From UBA4408 sp002389785 (GTDB taxonomy: Bacteria > Bacteroidota > Bacteroidia > UBA4408), in NCBI GenBank assembly GCA_035438985.1, contig DAORJK010000019.1, forward strand, positions 1 to 49,989: a stretch of 49,989 bases of DNA, written 5' to 3'. The notes beneath the pieces were generated by a model. It was not told where the DNA came from and did no database searches. It was given only the letters and a program-made list of their open reading frames with translations. Positions within the stretch are counted from its first letter, which is position 1. Each line of letters starts with the position of its first letter. This document shows, in pieces, positions 43,652 through 49,989 of the stretch. The position numbers and the translations under genes are program-made.

Positions 43652-43799
43652 ATTACATTTTGAACGGTTAAACCGAAATTTTCAACTTCGATCTTTTTTG
43701 CATACATAAATGTAAGCTTCGTTTAATTGAAGTAGTTTTGGTTTAGTATATTCAGAATATGAATTTTTATTTCTACATTTCGTTTTATAAACTACAGGT

Positions 43800-45269
43800 A
43801 TGAATAAAAACTCACAATTGATGGATGATAGCGAAAAGGACCCTGCGCTTTACAGTGAAGATTTAGCACCGATCATCGGCACCAATCGCACCTGGAATAC
43901 CTGGAATTACGCAGCATTGTGGATTAGTATGAGTTTGTGCATTCCTACCTACATGCTGGCAAGTTCGCTTATTGAAGGTGGTATGAATTGGTGGGAAGCT
44001 ATTTTAACCATTCTTTTAGGGAATGCCATTGTGCTAATTCCAATGATTTTGAATGGACATGCAGGTGCAAAATTTGGAATACCATTTCCGGTATTGGCGC
44101 GTGCTAGTTTTGGTGTTAAAGGAGCAAACATACCAGCTATATTGCGCGCCATTGTTGCCTGTGGTTGGTTTGGCATACAAACCTGGATTGGAGGCTATGC
44201 GCTGTTTTTAATGATACGAGTGTGGTTTCCTGCCTTTGAAAATCTTCCTTCACTTTTTCCGGCATCCTTTGGTTTGCAAACAGGTCCTGCCATCACCTTT
44301 ATTTTATTTTGGATGTTAAACATGTACGTTGTTTATTTGGGAGTTGACAGCATTAAAAAATTATTGGTTTTCAAAGCATTCTTTTTGCCTGCTGCCGCTC
44401 TTGCTCTATTGTTTTGGGCAATTAATGCAGGACACGGACTTGGACCCATTTTATCGCAACCCAGCAAGTTTACAAACTCCGCTGAGTTTTGGAAATTCTT
44501 TTTTCCTGCATTAACCGGCATGGTAGGATTTTGGGCTACCCTCTCTTTAAACATACCGGATTTTACACGTTATGCTAAAAGTCAGCGTTCACAAATAGTT
44601 GGACAAAGTATTGGACTAGCACCGAGCATGACCTTATTTGCTTTTATTGGTGTTGTGGTAACATCTGCCACAGTAATCATCTATGGTAAAACAATTTGGG
44701 ATCCTCTTGAAGTGGCTGGAAAATTTGAGAGCAAATTATTGGTAAGTATTGCCATGACGGCTGTTACCATATCCACTTTGGCTACAAATATTGCTGCCAA
44801 TATTGTTAGTCCTGCTAATGATTTTGCCAACCTCTCTCCCTCTAAAATTAATTTTAAAACCGGTGGTTACATTACAGGAATCATAGGCATTTTAATATTT
44901 CCATGGAAATTAGTTGCCGACCCCAATGGCTATATTTTTACTTGGCTTATTGGCTACTCAAGTTTGCTTGGACCTATTGGAGGAATTATGATTGTGGATT
45001 ATTTTTTTATTCGTAAAAAGGAATTGGATGTAAATGATTTGTACCAGCAAAATGGGCAGTACGCATACACAAATGGATTTAACAGAAGTGCGATGCTTGC
45101 CTTGATAATCGCAATTCTTCCAAACATTCCGGGGTTTTTAGTAACTATTAAAGTTATTGAGCAAAGTGTATTTGGTGCCTGGGTTTCTAATCTTTACAAC
45201 TATGCTTGGTTTGTGGGATTTTTTGTTTCGGGCTTGGTGTATTATTTATTAATGAAGAGAAAAAAATGA
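43800..45269 (+). CDS. NCS1-family nucleobase:cation symporter
   Basis: The 489-residue membrane protein has about 12 predicted helices. It strongly matches Mhp1/PucI-type transporters: NWWEAILTILLGNAIVLIPMILNGHAGAKFGIPFPVLARASFG (helices 1-3), CGWFGIQTWIGG (substrate-binding Trp/Gln region), LNIPDFTRYA and NDFANLSPSKINFKTGG. NCS1 members import cytosine, uracil, hydantoin or allantoin with a cation. The nearby cytosine deaminase gene (46808) suggests cytosine or another pyrimidine, but the specificity residues have not been modelled. No partner gene is directly adjacent on the same strand. Confidence 0.93.
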   Translation: MNKNSQLMDDSEKDPALYSEDLAPIIGTNRTWNTWNYAALWISMSLCIPTYMLASSLIEGGMNWWEAILTILLGNAIVLIPMILNGHAGAKFGIPFPVLARASFGVKGANIPAILRAIVACGWFGIQTWIGGYALFLMIRVWFPAFENLPSLFPASFGLQTGPAITFILFWMLNMYVVYLGVDSIKKLLVFKAFFLPAAALALLFWAINAGHGLGPILSQPSKFTNSAEFWKFFFPALTGMVGFWATLSLNIPDFTRYAKSQRSQIVGQSIGLAPSMTLFAFIGVVVTSATVIIYGKTIWDPLEVAGKFESKLLVSIAMTAVTISTLATNIAANIVSPANDFANLSPSKINFKTGGYITGIIGILIFPWKLVADPNGYIFTWLIGYSSLLGPIGGIMIVDYFFIRKKELDVNDLYQQNGQYAYTNGFNRSAMLALIIAILPNIPGFLVTIKVIEQSVFGAWVSNLYNYAWFVGFFVSGLVYYLLMKRKK

Positions 45270-45301
45270 GGATTATGAAATTTATTTTGGAATAGTAATC
45301 T

Positions 45302-46723
45302 TTAATTCTGATGCATAATCAAAAGCTTTTCAGATGAAATAAATTTACCATTGCTACTAAATTGGCAGATATACATTCCATTCATTATTTGTTGCTTTCC
45401 AAGATAAATTTCCTGATCATTTTTAACTACAACGTTATACACCTCCTGCCCATCAATACTTTTAATCGAAAGCCATATATCATATTTATAAATAGGGCAA
45501 GAAATTTTTATTTTACCTTGAGAAGGATTGGGATAAATTCTTATTTCATTTTTTGTATTTTTAATCTGGTTTTCAACAGCTGATGCTACATTGATGTAAT
45601 TTCCATTTCCATCTGCCTTTATCAGAAAACCGGCATCAGTTGTATTTGAGCCTCCTCCAAACAAAAATCCATTATCACTGCAAGCCTTTATAGATTGCAC
45701 AAAATAATTGGTATCAAATGAATAGATCTTTTTCCAAAGTGTATCACCGGTGGGTGTTGACTTATAAAAAGCAGCACCAGTAAATCCCTGAGCAAAATAA
45801 AAAATAGAGGAATCGGGAGCCTGACAAAAATCGCTGATCCAAGCACCTGCAAAATTGATTTTTTGCCAAATTATATTTCCAAGAGTATCTATTTCTATGA
45901 GTTTTTTCTGATAAACTCCAGGAGAAAGTAATGTATACCCAAACACAAGAAAATTATTATTGAGTAATGGATGAATTACTTGTAATATAAATGAACTATC
46001 CAAATTCGTTTGTTCAAAGCCAATGGAGTCAGCATCCTCAGTAAATTTATAAAAACCGAAATGCTTCAAGTTAAGTGAATCCTTTCTAAACCCTGAAATA
46101 TAATGGCTACTTCCAATAGAATTAAGTGTGATTGTGCTTAAGGAACCAGGAACAGAATAAACCTTATGAAAAGCCTGATTTCCGTTTTTAAAATATTTTA
46201 CGAAATGTAGCTTGGAACCCGGTGAAAAATAAATCATTGTTGCACTGCTGTCAGATCCCACTTTATACCCGTTCAATTCAGGGTTAGAACAACCATTCGT
46301 GCAATATACTTCCTTTCGCTGCCATTGTATAATACCTGAATTATTTAGTTTTGTAGTTAAAAACCAAGCTGTGTCTGAACAGTCTGTGCGACCGACAAAT
46401 GAATAAAAAAAGCCCGATTCAGGTGATTTCTCGACAAATTGACCAAAGGCATCTCCACCAACTATGGTACTACTATGAATAATTGCACCAGTGTCGTTTA
46501 GTATATCCACCCTGACATCCACATTACAAGATCCACCTTGTGCCACTTCAGCCAATGTTATATAATTGGAATCAGTGCTTTGAAGCACATCATACACATA
46601 ATTAAAATTACCCCATTGCGGAAAAGAATAGAAGAACCTGTCCTGTCCTTTGGCAGTAAAAAGGAAAGCAATAAAAAAAACAAAAAGAAGAATTGGCTTT
46701 GAAATTATTTTTGATTTATACAT
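45302..46723 (-). CDS. T9SS type A cargo with propeller-like repeats
   Basis: The ATG at 46723 gives 473 residues with a clean signal peptide (ILLFVFFIAFLFTAKGQ). A TTG at 46759 would add 12 residues that look like leader. The body has strand repeats such as DSTYITLAEVAQGG..., ESGFFYSFVGRTDCSDTAWFLTTKLNNSG and NNNFLVFGYTLLS. The layout is the same type as the gene at 31846. A type A sorting domain follows (IRIYPNPSQGKIKISC ... NGMYICQFSSNGK). It sits between the permease and the cytosine deaminase on the opposite strand, so it may have inserted into a pyrimidine locus. Confidence 0.87.
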   Translation of the reverse strand: MYKSKIISKPILLFVFFIAFLFTAKGQDRFFYSFPQWGNFNYVYDVLQSTDSNYITLAEVAQGGSCNVDVRVDILNDTGAIIHSSTIVGGDAFGQFVEKSPESGFFYSFVGRTDCSDTAWFLTTKLNNSGIIQWQRKEVYCTNGCSNPELNGYKVGSDSSATMIYFSPGSKLHFVKYFKNGNQAFHKVYSVPGSLSTITLNSIGSSHYISGFRKDSLNLKHFGFYKFTEDADSIGFEQTNLDSSFILQVIHPLLNNNFLVFGYTLLSPGVYQKKLIEIDTLGNIIWQKINFAGAWISDFCQAPDSSIFYFAQGFTGAAFYKSTPTGDTLWKKIYSFDTNYFVQSIKACSDNGFLFGGGSNTTDAGFLIKADGNGNYINVASAVENQIKNTKNEIRIYPNPSQGKIKISCPIYKYDIWLSIKSIDGQEVYNVVVKNDQEIYLGKQQIMNGMYICQFSSNGKFISSEKLLIMHQN

Positions 46724-46807
46724 AGAATTTGTTTTTGCAATACAACCAAGGTTACGCAATAAATTTAATTAAATAATTGTAGTTTTAGAAATATAAATTA
46801 AAACTTA

Positions 46808-47248
46808 ATGAACCAGAACTCATTCATGCAGCTCGCAATTCAAGAGGCTAAACTCGGATTAAAAGAAGGTGGTATCCCCATTGGTTCGGTCTTGGTTAAA
46901 AATGGAAAAATTGTTGGACAAGGCCATAATAAACGTGTTCAGGATGGTGACCCGATAACCCATGCTGAAATTGACTGCCTTAGAAATGCCGGAAGAATTG
47001 GCTCTTATGCCGGAACAACTTTGTACTCCACTCTTATGCCCTGCTATTTGTGTGCAGGCGCGGTTGTGCAATTTGGAATAAAAAAAGTGTATGCAGGAGA
47101 AGCTGAAACCTTTAGTGGAGCCAAAGAATTTATGCAACAACACGGTGTTGAAGTAATTGATTTGAATTTGGAAGAATGCAAAAAAATGATGCGTGATTTT
47201 ATCCAAGAAAAACCGGAACTTTGGAATGAGGATATAGGGGTGGATTAG
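46808..47248 (+). CDS. Cytosine deaminase, yeast FCY1-like (zinc-dependent)
   Basis: The 146-residue protein belongs to the CDA fold. Zinc ligands are His52 (HAE, 52-54, with Glu54 as proton shuttle) and Cys79/Cys82 (PCYLC). The sequence resembles fungal cytosine deaminase along its whole length: EAKLGLKEGGIPIGSVLVKNGKIVGQGHN, TTLYSTLMPCYLC and the C-terminal FIQEKPELWNEDIGV. This favours cytosine over guanine or tRNA-adenosine as substrate. It would convert cytosine to uracil for salvage. An NCS1 permease lies 1.5 kb upstream, separated by an oppositely oriented cargo gene. Confidence 0.88.
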   Translation: MNQNSFMQLAIQEAKLGLKEGGIPIGSVLVKNGKIVGQGHNKRVQDGDPITHAEIDCLRNAGRIGSYAGTTLYSTLMPCYLCAGAVVQFGIKKVYAGEAETFSGAKEFMQQHGVEVIDLNLEECKKMMRDFIQEKPELWNEDIGVD

Positions 47249-47320
47249 TTTGGGATTCCATAGTTACTAATTTGATGGAATAATTATTTGAGACTTATAG
47301 ATTTACACTCAATTAAGTTG

Positions 47321-47328
47321 TAGCTTTG
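47321..47328 (+). promoter_or_regulatory. -7 box upstream of the CUB/CARDB gene
   Basis: TAGCTTTG is a perfect consensus box 24 nt before the ATG at 47353. TTT at 47302-47304 is a weak -33 candidate. Confidence 0.45.
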
Positions 47329-47352
47329 TGAGACACCTAATCTTTCCACCTG

Positions 47353-49965
47353 ATGAATAAAGTTTTAAAACGAATCCTTTTTCTTCTCCTTATTTTTTGT
47401 TGTGATTTTTGTTTTGCTCAGTATTATGTACCGGAGCAAGGAAATTTAGTAATCCATACATGCTCAGGATATTTAAAAAGCTCTCCCGATACACAGGCTC
47501 AAACTAATGTATCAAGAAACGGATATATAAGTATTTTTCCAGGAACTCCAGGTTATAAAATCAAACTTACCATTAGCTTTGTTGATACAGATAATTCGGA
47601 TTATGCAGAAATATTTAATGGATCTGATACAAATTCAACTAAGATTGGAACTTACTCCTACAATCATGAAAACCCAGTAACGGTTTTTTCAAGTGATAGC
47701 AGTGGCGCATTGACTATTCGAATTAAAACATATTATGATAATCGTGGATTAGGTCTAATTGCAATGATAGAGTGCATTGCCCCTGAAACAGGTCAGGATA
47801 TTTACACCAATGTTCGCAATCACTACCAATCATCGCTTTACGATCATATTAACTACAACATCAATATCGTAAATAAGGGGCCCAATAATGTGAATTTCAA
47901 TAATCAATATTATTTGTCTCGTGATGAAATCCTTGATTCTTCAGACTCATTATTTGAGACTCGAAATGGTATTAATCTAAGTTCTAATACAGGAACATAT
48001 ATGGACATAGCCACGCATTTTTTTAATTCATCACCTGGAGGATATTTTACACTAGTTAAGGTAGATGGTGCTGGTGCCATTAGTGAAAGCGATGAGGAAA
48101 ATAATATCATGGCAATTCCGCTTGAGATTGATACACCTTTTATTGACCTTCAACCAGCAAGATGGTTCAGACCACTTACTACTATCACGCCTGGGAGCTC
48201 AGTGCAATTTGATTTCCAAATTGCCAATTTAGGCAATCACAGAAGCCAAGCATTTGATTGCGGGCTATATTTATCTGATGATGCGATATTGGATACAAAT
48301 GATCTATTAATTTCGACTATTCCTATTAATGGGGTAAGTCCTGGTCAATACATTCAAAACTTTGGCCCAACAGGTGGTTCTGTTTATTTCCCTCCGAGTC
48401 TTCCACATGGACTTCACTACCTCCTCCTTGTAGCAGATATAAGTTCACAGGTTGTTGAAAGCAACGAGCAGAATAATATAAATGTTTCGATGGTGCTGGT
48501 GCAGGAAGAGCTTCAGGATTTATGGATAAGTAAGGCAGGTATATCGAATAAAAATGCTGCACCGGGAGGCTTAGCATGGATATTTTACGCTCAAGCTTCT
48601 CGAAATTCAATTTGGAACAATAACCTCTATTTTTACCTCTCTACAGATTCTGTTGCTGATTCAACAGACATTAGCCTGAGTACTACTCTTGCAGATAATA
48701 GTTTTCCATATTATTATTATAATAACCCGTTTACTTTATTGAAAATTCCTGACACCGTTAATCCTGGTGATTATTATATTCTACTAAAAATAGATGCAGG
48801 AAACAGTGTGCCTGAAATTAATGAAAACAACAACACATTGGCCGTCCCTTTAACCTTGGAGAGTCCAGTAATTGATCTCCAGTTTGAACGCAAAAACTGG
48901 AACAACCCACCTGATTTGGATTTTCCGAATCATTTTATTCAAGGTCAAGTTTTCCCTTTTGATTTTAATGTTTACAATGCCGGGAATACGCGCAGCGATA
49001 GTTGCAAATCAGGCGTATTTCTTTCTACCGACACTATTTTCGACATATTAGATAACCCCATTGTAATCAGATCCGCACGATCGCTCTATCCTGAATCACA
49101 AACAACGAAGCAAAATGGGGCAAGTTGGCTTGTCCCTAACTGGCTCTCGCCTGGCAAGTATTACATCATTACTGTAATTGATTTGTATGACAGTATCCCT
49201 GAAATAAATGAGAGTAACAACATCCACGTTGATACCATTTATGTTGATTCAATCAATCCGGATATTTATTTTAGGGGCTCAATCAATTTTTATGGTAGTG
49301 ACCCTTTATTACATGCAGGAGATACCATTGGCTTCTATTTAAATGCATCAATAAACAGCTATGTTTACTACAACCTGATACCAAATGTTGTAACTAAAAT
49401 GTACCTCACTACCAAACAGTTTATTGATTCCAGTGCTCTACCACTTACTCCTCCAATCTTATCAACTAACTGGCCCTATAACAATAGTTTGATTCTTCCC
49501 ACCGGAATCCCTGATGGGAATTACTACATCGCAACAATACTTGACGAATCCAATGTATTTCCTGAAAGCAACGAAAATAACAATGTGAATTACACTTATG
49601 TTTCTATCTATAATGGAACTCTGAATTATGATTCCTTGCGTTCGCAGGAACATGATACGCTTGTTACCTGCCAGTCGAATATTATTTGTAAGAATATGCC
49701 AGACAGCAGCTTGCTGACACTGGTGCCGGGAATATCAGGAAATATGTGTAGCCTACAATTCTATTCTTCGTATCTTCCATTTTCACGAGTTGATGTATTT
49801 GACGGAATGGACACCACAGCTTTATGCATCGCCACACTAAGTGGGAATGATTACCCTATTTCAACGCTCTATGCATCCAGTCCATCCGGGGCACTTACTA
49901 TTCGTTCAAAAGGTCAGAATATTTTCTCTCCTGCACGTTTTGCCTTTAGTTTGCAAAATGAATAA
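47353..49965 (+). CDS. Secreted CUB-CARDB repeat protein without a T9SS sorting domain
   Basis: The 870-residue protein has a signal peptide ending CFAQ. A CUB-like domain occupies about 35-155 (GYISIFPGTPGYKIKLTISF...YAEIFNGSDTNSTKIGTYS). About five CARDB modules follow (155-740), each ending in a form of VDxxNxVPExNENNNxxxxP. A second CUB-like domain covers about 755-870 (SRVDVFDGMDTTALCIATLSG). The frame stops at 49965, directly after this domain, and no type A or type B sorting motif follows. It may therefore leave the cell another way, or rely on an adjacent partner beyond the window. CARDB and CUB modules suggest adhesion or binding. Confidence 0.85.
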   Translation: MNKVLKRILFLLLIFCCDFCFAQYYVPEQGNLVIHTCSGYLKSSPDTQAQTNVSRNGYISIFPGTPGYKIKLTISFVDTDNSDYAEIFNGSDTNSTKIGTYSYNHENPVTVFSSDSSGALTIRIKTYYDNRGLGLIAMIECIAPETGQDIYTNVRNHYQSSLYDHINYNINIVNKGPNNVNFNNQYYLSRDEILDSSDSLFETRNGINLSSNTGTYMDIATHFFNSSPGGYFTLVKVDGAGAISESDEENNIMAIPLEIDTPFIDLQPARWFRPLTTITPGSSVQFDFQIANLGNHRSQAFDCGLYLSDDAILDTNDLLISTIPINGVSPGQYIQNFGPTGGSVYFPPSLPHGLHYLLLVADISSQVVESNEQNNINVSMVLVQEELQDLWISKAGISNKNAAPGGLAWIFYAQASRNSIWNNNLYFYLSTDSVADSTDISLSTTLADNSFPYYYYNNPFTLLKIPDTVNPGDYYILLKIDAGNSVPEINENNNTLAVPLTLESPVIDLQFERKNWNNPPDLDFPNHFIQGQVFPFDFNVYNAGNTRSDSCKSGVFLSTDTIFDILDNPIVIRSARSLYPESQTTKQNGASWLVPNWLSPGKYYIITVIDLYDSIPEINESNNIHVDTIYVDSINPDIYFRGSINFYGSDPLLHAGDTIGFYLNASINSYVYYNLIPNVVTKMYLTTKQFIDSSALPLTPPILSTNWPYNNSLILPTGIPDGNYYIATILDESNVFPESNENNNVNYTYVSIYNGTLNYDSLRSQEHDTLVTCQSNIICKNMPDSSLLTLVPGISGNMCSLQFYSSYLPFSRVDVFDGMDTTALCIATLSGNDYPISTLYASSPSGALTIRSKGQNIFSPARFAFSLQNE

Positions 49966-49989
49966 AAATAGGATAAATTAACTGAAAAG

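Noticed and set aside
43660..43780. Several short dyads (CGGTT-A-AACCG, ATATTC-AG-AATAT) before the NCS1 permease gene
   Set aside because: The arms are only 5-6 bp in A/T-rich DNA and have no clear link to a promoter element. Chance occurrence is likely.
46724..46759. TTG-initiated extension of the T9SS cargo at 45302
   Set aside because: The 12 added residues are not signal-peptide-like, and the ATG at 46723 gives a standard signal peptide.
47256..47282. ATTCCAT...ATGGAAT inverted repeat after the cytosine deaminase gene
   Set aside because: The arms are 7 bp with a 13-nt loop and no T run, so it is too weak to call a terminator.

Overview
The window reads as chromosomal DNA of a free-living, Gram-negative member of the Bacteroidota. 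The DNA is A/T-rich and Shine-Dalgarno sequences are generally absent. Many promoters carry the Bacteroidota -7 box TAnnTTTG. Several large secreted proteins end in type IX secretion (T9SS) sorting domains of type A or type B. Other markers are a DUF6089/PorG-like outer-membrane protein, a barrel-thrombospondin-OmpA protein, lipoproteins and kdsA (LPS Kdo synthesis). No rRNA, tRNA or CRISPR array was seen. I cannot name the genus.

Layout. (1) 1-1404: an IS1595-family (ISXO2-like) insertion sequence whose outermost left end lies just outside the window. It appears to carry two tiny extra genes besides the transposase. (2) 1465-4162: a TonB-like/PadR/PspC envelope-stress-type operon behind a promoter that overlaps a perfect palindrome, closed by a strong terminator. 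(3) 4345-11599: a 2398-residue T9SS cargo with an adhesin-like N-terminus, six cysteine-paired repeats, a sedolisin-like serine peptidase domain, MBG repeats and a sorting domain. (4) 11776-18506: a TPR/PP2C signalling protein, then glycosyltransferase, rnhB and a DUF3352-like/propeller protein. (5) 18978-23238: a lipoprotein plus an OmpA-type protein pair. (6) 23283-30746: uvrB, a lipoprotein and two tandem T9SS cargo genes. (7) 30752-35325: an SPFH protein, then a 2.45-kb accessory insert between two copies of a roughly 100-bp direct repeat, then a DUF4340 gene. (8) 35386-42353: dnaN, the DUF6089 protein, nitronate monooxygenase-like protein, a membrane protein, kdsA-SDR and a VOC protein. 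(9) 42365-49965: a thioredoxin-fold protein, an NCS1 nucleobase permease, a T9SS cargo, a cytosine deaminase and a CUB/CARDB protein.

The most unusual region is 31785-34340. A promoter, leader and the first 14 codons of the DUF4340 membrane-protein gene are duplicated. The upstream copy is fused in frame to a T9SS cargo gene, where it serves as promoter and signal peptide. Between the copies lie a secreted-protein pseudogene whose second codon is a stop, a REP-like hairpin and an eroded IS66 transposase tail. This looks like capture of an expression and secretion module by a mobile-element-associated rearrangement.

Genes that plausibly work together: the NCS1 permease (43800) and the FCY1-like cytosine deaminase (46808) for cytosine salvage; the PadR regulator (1994) with the palindrome at 1465-1485; the lipoprotein and OmpA protein (18978, 20649); and the many T9SS cargo proteins, which would need T9SS machinery mostly encoded elsewhere.
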